From: an uncultured Bacillota bacterium
GTDB taxonomy: Bacteria; Bacillota_I; Bacilli_A; RFN20; CAG-449
Length of the DNA: 59,415 bases
Direction: 5' to 3'
Assembly: GCA_902493275.1 (NCBI GenBank)
Contig: CABUOQ010000008.1
Span: 1 to 59,415 of the forward strand
Shown piece after piece: positions 35,027 to 43,490 of this stretch; within the stretch, counting starts at the first letter, position 1, and each line of letters opens with the position of its first letter. Below the pieces are notes generated by a model. That model searched no databases, was not told the origin of the DNA, and worked only from the letters and a program-made list of their open reading frames with translations. A program made the translations under genes and the position numbers.

Positions 35027-35728
35027 TTAATCTCTCCTATATTTATTTACTATTTCTTCAAATTTGTTGAGTTCTACAAGTTCTTTCTTTGAAGTTGAGT
35101 ATTGTTGCAAAACATTTTTTAATACTTCTTCGCTATGCAAAGCAGCTTGAACTGTATCATATCCATGAGCTTCGTTTTCTAATCTAAGGATATCTTTTTC
35201 AAGTACTCGAATATCTTCAAAATATCTAACTCTAAGCATTGGATCAGCTTCTTTTAATGCCGAACGGGTGATATTGTCTTGCTTTTGTCTTAGACGACAT
35301 ATTTCACCATAAGCCAATTCTCTTAATTTAATGATATTCCATACATCTTTTTCAAATTTTGCATAATCTTTAATTAGAAATGGTGACTTGGCTAATTTCC
35401 TATCAATTAACATGCTTTCTAAACGGCTTAACGACAACTGAACTCCATAATCAGTTCCTTTTTTTAAAAGCTCTTGAGTATCTTCTAAAGCGTTTTTTAT
35501 CAATGAAGTAAGAAATATTTCGTTATCAATTTGTTCGATTGTCAATTGTTGCATTAATACTGAACGATAGTCTAAGTCAACATCAATTTTATCTAAAGCA
35601 TCACTGACGATACGATTTTTATTGGCTTTTGCTTCTTTTTTTATTTCTTTAAATAAATCAATAACAGTTCCATTAGCTTTTTTTAAATCATTGAGATCGC
35701 TATGCTCTTTATTTTTTTTGTTAAACAT
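35027..35728 (-). CDS. Coiled-coil protein, unknown function
   Basis: A 233-residue soluble protein, highly charged and almost wholly helical. Heptad-like stretches appear throughout (for example EKDILRLENEAHGYD, and the C-terminal KKELVELNKFEEIVNKYRRD). No enzymatic motif, signal peptide or membrane helix is present. AAGGAG precedes the ATG. It is the first gene of the pair with galM, but coupling may only reflect location. Not recognised. Confidence 0.6.
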   Translation of the reverse strand: MFNKKNKEHSDLNDLKKANGTVIDLFKEIKKEAKANKNRIVSDALDKIDVDLDYRSVLMQQLTIEQIDNEIFLTSLIKNALEDTQELLKKGTDYGVQLSLSRLESMLIDRKLAKSPFLIKDYAKFEKDVWNIIKLRELAYGEICRLRQKQDNITRSALKEADPMLRVRYFEDIRVLEKDILRLENEAHGYDTVQAALHSEEVLKNVLQQYSTSKKELVELNKFEEIVNKYRRD

Positions 35729-35843
35729 CTTAAGAACTCCTTTCTATCATCTTAGCATATTTATAATTCTTAATGAATATCCATTTTTAATTAAATTTAA
35801 TGAAAGAGAGTTTTTTGCTTGAAAAATAATTTTTAATTGCGCA

Positions 35844-35871
35844 ATATGAATATATGAACAATCGTTCATAT
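35844..35871 (+). promoter_or_regulatory. ArsR/SmtB-type operator
   Basis: ATATGAAC-AATC-GTTCATAT (35852-35871) is a perfect inverted repeat of the SmtB/CzrA/CadC class. It lies 18 nt before the ArsR start and is preceded by an extra half-site ATATGAA at 35844-35850. Confidence 0.8.
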
Positions 35872-35888
35872 AAATTATAGGAGGAACT

Positions 35889-36242
35889 ATGAAAAATTTT
35901 GATTCTTTTGAAGAAGAATGTAAACATATAGATGCGGTTAAATCATCGCTTGAAAATAATATAAGTGAGGATACACAAAATGAAATTTGTAATGTATTAA
36001 AAGTATTAGGTGAACCTTCAAGATTAAAAATTGTTTTAGCATTATCTAAAGGGGAAATGTGTGTATTTCATATTGTCGCAGCAGTAAAAAGCAACCAAAG
36101 CGCCGTTTCTCATCAATTGCGAATTTTAAAAGATAATAGAATAATTGATGCTCATCGTAAAGGACAAAACATTGTTTATACTTTAAAAGATAAACATATA
36201 ATGCAAATTATTAATTTAGTAAAAGTACATGTGGAGGAATAA
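35889..36242 (+). CDS. ArsR/SmtB-family zinc/cadmium-responsive repressor
   Basis: A 117-residue winged-helix repressor of the ATPase downstream. LGEPSRLKIVLALSKGEMCVFHI, NQSAVSHQLRILKDN (recognition helix) and AHRKGQNIVYTL (wing) are canonical. The last helix, DKHIMQIINLVKVHVEE, has Asp, His (+2), His (+13) and Glu (+16). These fall in register with the CzrA alpha-5 zinc site (Asp, His, His, His), with Glu replacing the last His. It most likely senses zinc. The gene follows a perfect palindromic operator and starts after AGGAGG. The ATPase follows in the same operon, with its start one base after the repressor stop. Confidence 0.93.
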   Translation: MKNFDSFEEECKHIDAVKSSLENNISEDTQNEICNVLKVLGEPSRLKIVLALSKGEMCVFHIVAAVKSNQSAVSHQLRILKDNRIIDAHRKGQNIVYTLKDKHIMQIINLVKVHVEE

Positions 36243-36243
36243 T

Positions 36244-38307
36244 ATGAAGACAAAAATAAAAATTTGTAATTTAGATTGTGCTTCATGCGCGAATGAATTG
36301 CAAGAAGGACTAGAAAAAATAAAAGGAGTAAATTCAGCTTCGGTAGATTTTGTTAAACAAACAGTATATATTGATTTCCAAAATGAAGAGGCCCTAATGG
36401 CTAGTAAAAACTATTGTAATCATTTTGAGGAAGTCAAAGTAGTTGAAGACAATAAAGGACAAATAGTAAATGAAAATAAGAAAACGATAATCTTAATTAT
36501 TGTATCAGCAATATTATTTTTAATAGCCATTATTTTAGATAAAATAATTAAAATTGATTTAACATATATTTCGATTATTGTCTATTTATTAGCGTATTTA
36601 GTTATCGCCTATCCAGTATTAATAAAAACCTTTAAAAATATTATTCATGGTCGGGTATTTGATGAAAATTTTTTAATGAGTTTAGCCTCAATTGGGGCGA
36701 TGATTATTAGTGAGATGATTGAAGGTGTCGCAGTGATGTTACTTTATCAAATAGGAGAATTATTGCAATCCATCGCAGTTAATTCATCTAGAAAAGAAAT
36801 ATCATCCCTTGTAAACTTAAAAAGCGAAAGTGCTAATTTACTAGTTGAAAATGAAATTAAAGTTGTTTCTCCTGAGCAATTACAAGTGGGAGATTATATA
36901 ATTATTAAAAATGGTGAAAAAGTCCCAGTTGATTGTCAAATAATAGAGGGTAATTCTTCATTTGATACAAAATCATTAACAGGTGAGGCCTTGTTAAGAG
37001 ATTTTAATGTAGGAGAAGAAATATTGTCTGGATATATTAATGCAGGGATGATAATCAAAGCGCAAGTAAAAAAAACATATGAAAACTCTTCAGTAGCTAA
37101 GATATTAGATTTGGTTGAAAATGCTACTTCTTCTAAGGCAGATTCTGAAAAATTTATCACTAAGTTTGCCAAAATATATACCCCTATAGTTTGTTTAATT
37201 GCATTAGTAGTAGCGTTAATAATCCCATTAATAATTTCTTTAGTCGAAGGTAATTGGGAATACAATTTTTCAACGTGGGTATATCGAGCGTTAACATTAT
37301 TAGTAATATCTTGTCCATGTGCTTTAGTAATCTCGGTTCCATTAACTTATTTTGGAGGTATTGGTAGATGCGCGAAAATTGGAGTGCTCGTAAAAGGAGC
37401 AACAAATCTTGATATTCTATCTAAAGCAAATGTTGTCGCGTTTGATAAAACAGGAACTCTTACCGAAGGAAGCTTTAAAATAATTAATAGTAAAAATTAT
37501 AGTGATATTGATGTTATAAAGATTGCTTCTTCATTTGAAAAAGGATCAAATCATCCGTTAGCTAAAGCGTTTGAGCAAATTGATGATATATATGATGTTG
37601 ATAATTTAACTGAAGTATCAGGTAAAGGATTAATTGGATACATAAACAAAGTAAAATACTTTGTCGGAAGTAAAAAATTATTGCAAGATAATAATATTGA
37701 TATCGATGAAGTAGATACTATTTCCACAATTATCTATGTAGCCGATGAAAAGCGTTTATTGGGATACATTGAAATAGATGACTCTTTAAAAAAAGAAGCA
37801 CAAACAGCTTTAATAAAATTAAAAGAGATAGGAGTTAATCATCAAGTAATGTTAACTGGCGATAATATTAAACGAGCGCAATATATTGGAAATATATTAA
37901 AATTAGATGAAATTTATGGAGGACTTTTGCCAGATGAAAAATTAAGCAAAGTTCAAAAATTGAAGCAAAAAGGTAAATTGATTTATATCGGTGATGGAAT
38001 TAATGATGCCCCAGTAATGGTCAATTCAGATTGTGCTATTTCTATGGGAAAAATTGGCTCTGATGCTGCGATTGAAGCAAGTGATATCGTTTTAATTCAA
38101 GACAATTTAATGGATGTAGTTAATGCAATTAAAATCTCAAGAAAAACTCAAAAAATAGTTTTAGAGAATATAATATTTTCTATTGGCATGAAGATAATAT
38201 TTATGGTACTAGGTATAATAGGATTAATTCCATTAATTGTCGCCGTATTTGCTGATGTTGGCGTAATGTTAATAGCTGTTATAAACTCATTTAGAATAAA
38301 AAGATAA
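36244..38307 (+). CDS. P1B-type Zn/Cd/Pb-exporting ATPase
   Basis: A 687-residue membrane pump. It has an N-terminal metal-binding domain with DCASC (residues 11-15), then SLTGE in the actuator domain. The membrane CPC is at about residue 357 (SCPCALVISVPLTY). The phosphorylation motif DKTGTLTEG is at about 401, with SNHPLAKAF, VMLTGDN and GDGINDAPVM after it. In the last membrane pair, MK in TM7 and FADVGV in TM8 supply the Lys and Asp typical of P1B-2 pumps (zinc, cadmium, lead). Start 36244 is favoured by GGAGG upstream; an ATG at 36229 in the repressor's 3' end lacks one. It is co-transcribed with the ArsR gene. Confidence 0.94.
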   Translation: MKTKIKICNLDCASCANELQEGLEKIKGVNSASVDFVKQTVYIDFQNEEALMASKNYCNHFEEVKVVEDNKGQIVNENKKTIILIIVSAILFLIAIILDKIIKIDLTYISIIVYLLAYLVIAYPVLIKTFKNIIHGRVFDENFLMSLASIGAMIISEMIEGVAVMLLYQIGELLQSIAVNSSRKEISSLVNLKSESANLLVENEIKVVSPEQLQVGDYIIIKNGEKVPVDCQIIEGNSSFDTKSLTGEALLRDFNVGEEILSGYINAGMIIKAQVKKTYENSSVAKILDLVENATSSKADSEKFITKFAKIYTPIVCLIALVVALIIPLIISLVEGNWEYNFSTWVYRALTLLVISCPCALVISVPLTYFGGIGRCAKIGVLVKGATNLDILSKANVVAFDKTGTLTEGSFKIINSKNYSDIDVIKIASSFEKGSNHPLAKAFEQIDDIYDVDNLTEVSGKGLIGYINKVKYFVGSKKLLQDNNIDIDEVDTISTIIYVADEKRLLGYIEIDDSLKKEAQTALIKLKEIGVNHQVMLTGDNIKRAQYIGNILKLDEIYGGLLPDEKLSKVQKLKQKGKLIYIGDGINDAPVMVNSDCAISMGKIGSDAAIEASDIVLIQDNLMDVVNAIKISRKTQKIVLENIIFSIGMKIIFMVLGIIGLIPLIVAVFADVGVMLIAVINSFRIKR

Positions 38308-38311
38308 ACTT

Positions 38312-38347
38312 AAAAGGCCGTTAAGTTTAATTCTTAACAGCCTTTTT
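38312..38347. terminator. Bidirectional terminator between the ATPase and TetR genes
   Basis: AAAAGGC-c-GTTAAG pairs with CTTAAC-a-GCCTTTTT with a 7-nt loop and T-runs on both strands. Confidence 0.85.
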
Positions 38348-38948
38348 AATATTTATCATTATTATTTTTATTTAATTCGATTAAATATGTTTCTTTAACA
38401 CCATATAAACTTAATTTACTTATTTGCTTTTGAATTAAATCTAATTCAATTCTATTTGAAGATAGATACCATGATTTTAATGAGTTAATATAACCATTAA
38501 CTAAGAAGTTGATGGAATAATAATATATATCATGAGTCGATTCAAGTAATGAGCGATATTCATCAGTTAAATAGTTGCTTACTGAAAGAATTAAAACGTC
38601 TAATGCTTCATTTGAAAAAGCGCTATCGAATAAAAACTCTAAATAATCTTCTTCTTTTAAAAGATAGTTAGATATGGTTTCCATTAATAACAAAGGTGAT
38701 GTTATATATTGAAAAATTTTGTTTTTATCAATTTCGCTTATAATATCACTAGCGATATCTTCATAGATATCAATGATTATTTCTTTGATAGATTGATAAT
38801 GTAAATAAAAAGTATTGCGGTTAATTTGTGCCATATTTGTCAAATTAGTAATATTTAATTTGACATTTGAATGTAACAAAATATCTAAAGTAATTTTCTT
38901 TAGTTTTGCTTTAGTGGCGATGGTTCGTTTATCAATTTTTCTTTTCAT
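38346..38948 (-). CDS. TetR-family-like transcriptional regulator
   Basis: A 200-residue helical protein. The N-terminal region has the TetR helix-turn-helix form: KLKKITLDILLHSNVKLNITNLTNMAQINRNTFYLHYQSIKEII. The core ends in NTFYLHY, close to the usual TFYxHF. The C-terminal ligand domain is divergent. It lies downstream of the two G3E GTPase genes on the same strand (42-nt gap), so it may be co-transcribed with or control them. The ligand is unknown. Confidence 0.8.
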   Translation of the reverse strand: MKRKIDKRTIATKAKLKKITLDILLHSNVKLNITNLTNMAQINRNTFYLHYQSIKEIIIDIYEDIASDIISEIDKNKIFQYITSPLLLMETISNYLLKEEDYLEFLFDSAFSNEALDVLILSVSNYLTDEYRSLLESTHDIYYYSINFLVNGYINSLKSWYLSSNRIELDLIQKQISKLSLYGVKETYLIELNKNNNDKY

Positions 38949-38990
38949 ACAAAAATATTATTTGCATTTTTAAAGAAAAATATTAATATT

Positions 38991-39932
38991 TTATCTTAAA
39001 TCAAGAACAGGATCTTTTATTTCAGGAATGATAGTTATATCAATCGGAATTAAAGTTAATTCTTCTTCATCATAATTTTTATTATATTCAACATGACATT
39101 TAGCGGTTATTCTGATCCATGAATCATCTTTTAAATCTAAAGATAAAGATGATTTAGATAAAAAACCATATAGCTGAATATCATTAGCACAGCAAGTTAA
39201 AACTTTTCTTCCGGCAATAAACTCATCTTTATTCAATTTATTGCTTTTAACAACCCAAGCATTAAATGTGACAATTTTACCTTCATATGCGTTACGATTT
39301 TTAAAAGTATCAATATAGAAAATACCAAAGTCTTTATCTTCTATAGTAATTTCATCTTGTTCAATGTCATATGGTAAAGGTGTTTCAAATGCCTCTTTAG
39401 TAGAGATGCAGTTTTCATCTATCAAACAATATAAACATTGTGAATTAATCATTTTTAATCCAGTTTCATAAGGAGCCAAAGATGATATATCATCATTTAA
39501 TTTTGTAAAAGCTACCACATCAGATATTTTAAATGCATCATTAAATTGTTGACGCATATTTGAATAATATATTGGGAAAGTACTACCATCAACGATAGTA
39601 ATTATTTGTGATACAATAAAATTGTTGGATAATGTCAATGTATTGATATCCCAAAGAAAGTTATATTCAAGAACAATTCGTTTAGGCTTAAAATCGTTAA
39701 CATATTCAATTAATTTTTCTTCTTTAAAATCTTCTTTATTCTCAAAATATACTATTTTAGTATTATATCTTTTTAATTCTTCTTCATCATATGGTGTTTC
39801 TCCTTGCTCGAAAGATACAAGGAGAGTTTTTCCATTAATATAAAATTCATCTCTTCTAATCGTTGATAAGATAAATTGAGTCTTACCGGCATCTAGAAAG
39901 CCATTAATCAAAAATACTGGTATTTTTTTCAT
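38991..39932 (-). CDS. G3E GTPase fused to a DUF1980/YcgQ-like domain
   Basis: A 313-residue protein. The N-terminal GTPase has LINGFLDAGKTQF (Walker A, residues 11-18), then TIVDGSTF and AFTKLND in the positions of VDG and the NKxD base-recognition motif. It lacks the GCxCC motif that COG0523 metal chaperones carry. The C-terminal ~100 residues (about 205-313) have FGIFYIDTF, GRKVLTCCANDIQLYGF and DDSWIRITAKC, matching the OB-like DUF1980 (YcgQ C-terminal) domain with its TCCA core. YcgQ and COG0523 proteins are linked to zinc. It follows the His-rich GTPase by three bases, so the two act in one operon. Confidence 0.75.
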   Translation of the reverse strand: MKKIPVFLINGFLDAGKTQFILSTIRRDEFYINGKTLLVSFEQGETPYDEEELKRYNTKIVYFENKEDFKEEKLIEYVNDFKPKRIVLEYNFLWDINTLTLSNNFIVSQIITIVDGSTFPIYYSNMRQQFNDAFKISDVVAFTKLNDDISSLAPYETGLKMINSQCLYCLIDENCISTKEAFETPLPYDIEQDEITIEDKDFGIFYIDTFKNRNAYEGKIVTFNAWVVKSNKLNKDEFIAGRKVLTCCANDIQLYGFLSKSSLSLDLKDDSWIRITAKCHVEYNKNYDEEELTLIPIDITIIPEIKDPVLDLR

Positions 39933-39935
39933 AAT

Positions 39936-41036
39936 TTATTTATTTCCAAAGAATAGATTTGAAATTTTATCTTCATCTATTTTAGAACCGATTACTACGA
40001 TTCTTCCGGTGTAATCTGCTTCGCCTAATCTAATATCATAATCGCCTGATACATAATCAAAGTAGTACCATTTATCGTTATCAGAGGCCTTTAATATACC
40101 TTTACATCTAATAACAATACCTAAATCTTCATTATTTAAACTTGAAAGGAATATCTCAAGCTCTGTTTTAGAAATTGCTTTAGCTGTTTGTGTACCCCAA
40201 GAAGTAAATACTTCATCGGCATCATGGTGATGGTGATGATGATGGTTTTCATCGTGATGATGACACTCACATTCTTCTTCATCGTGGTGATGGTGGTGAT
40301 GACATTCACATTCTTCATCCTCATGATGATGGTGATGATGACATTCACACTCTTCATCTTCATGATGATGGTGATGACAACAACATTCATCATGTTCATC
40401 GTGTTCTTTTAAAGCTTGTTTTAGTAATTCATGTTCCAAAGAAGCTTTTTCTTGGAGCGTTTTTAATAAAAGATCACTATTTAAAGAGGTGATAGGGGTA
40501 GTGATTATATTCGCGTGATCATTTTTTTGCTTTATTAAAGTAACAACTTCATCAATTTGCTTTTCGGTCATTTTGTCAGTTTTAGATATCACAATTGTAT
40601 CGGCAGATTGAACTTGGTTTAAAAAGAATTCACCAAAATTTTTAATATAGATTTTTGTTTTCAAGCCATCGACAACTGTTGCTAAGATGTTAAGTTGTAA
40701 TTCAGCAAGACCAACATTTTTAATTGCGTTTATAATATCTGATAATTTTCCAACACCAGAAGGTTCAATGATAATACGATCAGGATTATATGTTGAAAGC
40801 ACTTCTTTAATCGATGTTGCAAAATCACCAACTAATGAGCAGCAAATACATCCAGCGTTAATTTCTTTGATTTTGACTCTGGAATCTTTTAAAAATCCGC
40901 CATCAATTCCGATTTCTCCAAATTCATTTTCAATTATTACAACTTGTTCATCTTTAAGTGAAGATTCAAATAATTTTTTTATTAATGTAGTTTTTCCAGC
41001 ACCAAGAAAGCCAGAAATAATATCAATTTTAACCAT
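39936..41036 (-). CDS. COG0523 (CobW/ZigA-like) metallochaperone GTPase with His-rich insert
   Basis: A 366-residue protein of the G3E GTPase class. GFLGAGKTT (residues 9-17) is Walker A. INAGCICCSL (about 61-66) is the CxCC metal site. VVDG and ISKTDKM are switch/base motifs. The insert at about 209-273 is a repeated His/Asp/Glu/Cys run (units like HHHHHHEDEECEC), a large zinc/nickel/cobalt-binding reservoir. A COG0523 C-terminal domain (WYYFDYVSGDYDIRL) follows. These proteins deliver zinc to client proteins under shortage or store it. A Zur box was not identified upstream. AAGGAG precedes the ATG. Confidence 0.92.
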   Translation of the reverse strand: MVKIDIISGFLGAGKTTLIKKLFESSLKDEQVVIIENEFGEIGIDGGFLKDSRVKIKEINAGCICCSLVGDFATSIKEVLSTYNPDRIIIEPSGVGKLSDIINAIKNVGLAELQLNILATVVDGLKTKIYIKNFGEFFLNQVQSADTIVISKTDKMTEKQIDEVVTLIKQKNDHANIITTPITSLNSDLLLKTLQEKASLEHELLKQALKEHDEHDECCCHHHHHEDEECECHHHHHHEDEECECHHHHHHDEEECECHHHDENHHHHHHHDADEVFTSWGTQTAKAISKTELEIFLSSLNNEDLGIVIRCKGILKASDNDKWYYFDYVSGDYDIRLGEADYTGRIVVIGSKIDEDKISNLFFGNK

Positions 41037-41265
41037 AATTTATAACTCCTTTTGATTCGTATATTATTTTAGCACTTTTTTTTAGATTTCAGCATAAATT
41101 TATAAATTATAATTAATTTAAAATATTTTAACTATAGGATGATAGATATGTAGAAGTAAACGAAGCAAAATGAAGATAATTAAAGCACCTTTATTATATA
41201 AGAGTCACCAATTGTTGAAAAAAATAAAAAATAAGCTATTATTTTAATTGTAATGGAGAAAAAAT

Positions 41266-42099
41266 ATGAAAGATTTTATAGAAAAAATGAATTATTATTT
41301 TTTGCATGATGGAGTAAAATTAGCTAGAGGAGTTACCATTGTTCTTCTAGGATACATCATTATAAAAATAGTAATAAAGATTTTGAAAAAAAGTGTTTTG
41401 CATCTTAAGCCAAGTGAAAGGACCCTATCGAATTTCTTTATATCTTTAATCAATATCGTTTTAATGGCATGCTTAGTAGTTTTCGCACTAACTTTAGTAG
41501 GTGTCAGTGCCGATGCAGTTGTGACGATAGCTTCAGTATTTTCATTAGGCGTATCTTTAGCGTTAGAAGGGACAATATCCTCTTTGGCTAATGGTATTAT
41601 TATCGTTGTAACTAAACCTTTTGTCGAAGGGGAATTTGTATCACTTAATGGTGTAGATGGAACTGTAGTTTCCATATCTATGTTTAATACCACATTAAAA
41701 ACTGCAGATGGTTTAATGATAACAATCCCAAATTCATCAGCGATAAATTCTAGTGTAAAAAATTATTCGAGATATCCAACTAGAAGAGTTGATATTGAAG
41801 TACCTGTTTCATATGAAACAAGTACTGAGCAATTAAAGCAAGTTGTTTTAGATGTTGTAAAAGAGCAAAAAGGAATATTATCTAATCCATCTCCTGCAAT
41901 TAGGATGAATGAGTATGGCGATTCCAATTTGATTTTCGTCTTAAAGGTTTGGGTTTCAAATGATATTTATTGGGACACAAAATTTGATTTGACTGAAAAA
42001 ATATTTGATGCGTTGAATAAAGCAAATATAAGCATTGACTATAACCGCTATGAAATTAGTATGCGAGAAAATAAAAATTTTAAGAAAGGAGAAAAATAA
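41266..42099 (+). CDS. mscS: Small-conductance mechanosensitive channel (MscS family)
   Basis: A 277-residue channel that opens on membrane tension after osmotic downshock. Three membrane segments occupy about residues 20-110. The pore helix has VFSLGVSLALEGTISSLANGIIIV with Ala/Gly packing, followed by PFVEGEFVSLNGVDGTV and ISMFNTTLKTADGLMITIPNSSA of the beta domain. A C-terminal alpha/beta domain ends the protein. The length is normal for MscS (about 286). GGAGAA precedes the ATG. The stop overlaps the next start (TAATG). Confidence 0.92.
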   Translation: MKDFIEKMNYYFLHDGVKLARGVTIVLLGYIIIKIVIKILKKSVLHLKPSERTLSNFFISLINIVLMACLVVFALTLVGVSADAVVTIASVFSLGVSLALEGTISSLANGIIIVVTKPFVEGEFVSLNGVDGTVVSISMFNTTLKTADGLMITIPNSSAINSSVKNYSRYPTRRVDIEVPVSYETSTEQLKQVVLDVVKEQKGILSNPSPAIRMNEYGDSNLIFVLKVWVSNDIYWDTKFDLTEKIFDALNKANISIDYNRYEISMRENKNFKKGEK

Positions 42100-42629
42100 T
42101 GAACTATCTTTATTTTTTAGAAAATGTAGCTTCTTCTAGTTCTATTGAAGGTGCAGCTACAACAACTCCTGAAATAAGTCAATATACAACTTTTGAAATT
42201 ATTTTTTGGTATTCAGCACTTGTAGTAACAGTTGTTTTATTTATTATTTATTTAAGAGTAAATTCGAAAAAAAAGAAGAGAATGAACAATTTGTTATTAA
42301 AATTAGATGGCGATATTAATCGTTATGATTCGTTAATCAAACAATTATCACAAAAAGGACTTAGTAAGAAAAAATATAATGATATTTATATTAAAACAAC
42401 ATATACTCTAGCAAAAATAAGTGATTATATTGTTGAAATCAATGAGAAGACTAGACTTAGTGATTGCGATAACATTATTAACTTAATCAATAAAATTAAT
42501 AAGAAAATTAAAAAATACCAATTAAATCATACCGATGTTGCTGATTATTTAAAAAGCATTCGTGATACTCAAGCTGATCTTATAAGATTAAAAGGTCAAT
42601 TAGAACTTTTAAAAGATATTATAAAATAG
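42099..42629 (+). CDS. Single-span membrane protein with coiled coil, unknown function
   Basis: This 176-residue protein has an N-terminal ~30-residue Ser/Thr-rich, probably external part and one membrane helix at about 35-55 (IIFWYSALVVTVVLFIIYL). A Lys-rich junction and a ~115-residue helical cytoplasmic domain follow. It starts inside the MscS stop, so the two are translationally coupled and may act together. The next gene follows after 13 nt. Not recognised. Confidence 0.6.
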   Translation: MNYLYFLENVASSSSIEGAATTTPEISQYTTFEIIFWYSALVVTVVLFIIYLRVNSKKKKRMNNLLLKLDGDINRYDSLIKQLSQKGLSKKKYNDIYIKTTYTLAKISDYIVEINEKTRLSDCDNIINLINKINKKIKKYQLNHTDVADYLKSIRDTQADLIRLKGQLELLKDIIK

Positions 42630-42642
42630 AGAGGAATTTGAT

Positions 42643-43437
42643 ATGAAGAATAAAATACTTTTAGTTTCCTTATTAGGGACATTTTTATGTGGATGCAATA
42701 ATGTTAATACTTCTTCAATTTCTATTTCAACGAGCAATAGCGTTGAAAGTAGTGTTGAAAGTGTAAGCAGCAGTTCATCAACTAGCGAAGAATTACAATT
42801 AGGAAAAGCAAATTATTTCTTTTTAGGATCATCAGTTACATATGGATTTACTACAGGTGGAGTTTCTTTTGTAGAAATGCTACCTAGTCAAATTAATTGT
42901 GAGTGTTTTAAATCAGCGATTTCTGGAACAACTTTAACATATACTGATAATAAATCGTATGCCAAGAGAGTTGAAACAGCCTTTGATTACGATACAAAAG
43001 TTGATCATTTTATTGTCCAATTATCAACAAATGATATTTCGCAAAATAAAACTTTTGGCTATATTACCGATATGGATGAAGTTGATAATTTTGATACAAA
43101 AACAGTAATTGGTGCCATGGAATATATTATTAGTTTTATTAAATCAGTATGGGAATGTGATGTGTCATTTTATACAAATCCATATTATAATAATGCGCGT
43201 TATGAGGATCTAATTGATGAGTTATATAAACTTCAAGAAAAATGGGATATAGGAATAATTGATTATTATAATTATAAAGATATGGAACCATTAGATAGTC
43301 TCACACTATCTAATTATATGTCAGATAGTATACATCCTAATGCTCAAGGTTATAAATGGATGAGTGATTATATGTCAGAGTATCTCCGTGTTAATTACGA
43401 AAAGAATAACCCAGGTTACACTATTAAAAAGAATTAA
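42643..43437 (+). CDS. SGNH hydrolase lipoprotein
   Basis: A 264-residue lipoprotein (signal then FLCGC; lipid Cys at residue 18) with a short Ser-rich linker. It has an SGNH hydrolase domain at about 58-264: FLGSSVTYG (Ser), SGTTL, QLSTND (Asn) and DSIHPNAQGY (Asp/His). It is a close paralogue of the C-terminal domain of the beta-helix protein at 27148, with matching segments such as TTGGVSFV, ECDVSFYTNP and KWDIGIIDYYNY. Together these suggest a lineage-specific surface esterase pair. GAGAGG precedes the ATG. The spmB-like gene follows after 53 nt. Confidence 0.85.
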   Translation: MKNKILLVSLLGTFLCGCNNVNTSSISISTSNSVESSVESVSSSSSTSEELQLGKANYFFLGSSVTYGFTTGGVSFVEMLPSQINCECFKSAISGTTLTYTDNKSYAKRVETAFDYDTKVDHFIVQLSTNDISQNKTFGYITDMDEVDNFDTKTVIGAMEYIISFIKSVWECDVSFYTNPYYNNARYEDLIDELYKLQEKWDIGIIDYYNYKDMEPLDSLTLSNYMSDSIHPNAQGYKWMSDYMSEYLRVNYEKNNPGYTIKKN

Positions 43438-43490
43438 TTGAAATCATTTAAAAAATAAATAAATATTAAAAGTAATTCATACATTTTACT

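Noticed and set aside
36936..37405. Minus-strand open frames within the P-type ATPase
   Set aside because: They oppose a clearly conserved gene and have no motifs or ribosome-binding site.
34006..38307. An arsenic resistance operon suggested by the ArsR family name
   Set aside because: The sensor has an alpha-5 zinc site and the pump is a P1B-2 ATPase; no arsenate reductase or ArsB is present.
40218..40408. Tandem short repeats that could be mistaken for a CRISPR array
   Set aside because: The units have no unique spacers and lie in frame inside a coding gene as a His-rich protein repeat.
40136..40412. Open frames on both strands over the His-rich segment (Met/Thr/Val repeats)
   Set aside because: They come from the repetitive CAT/GAT codons of the COG0523 insert and lack start signals.
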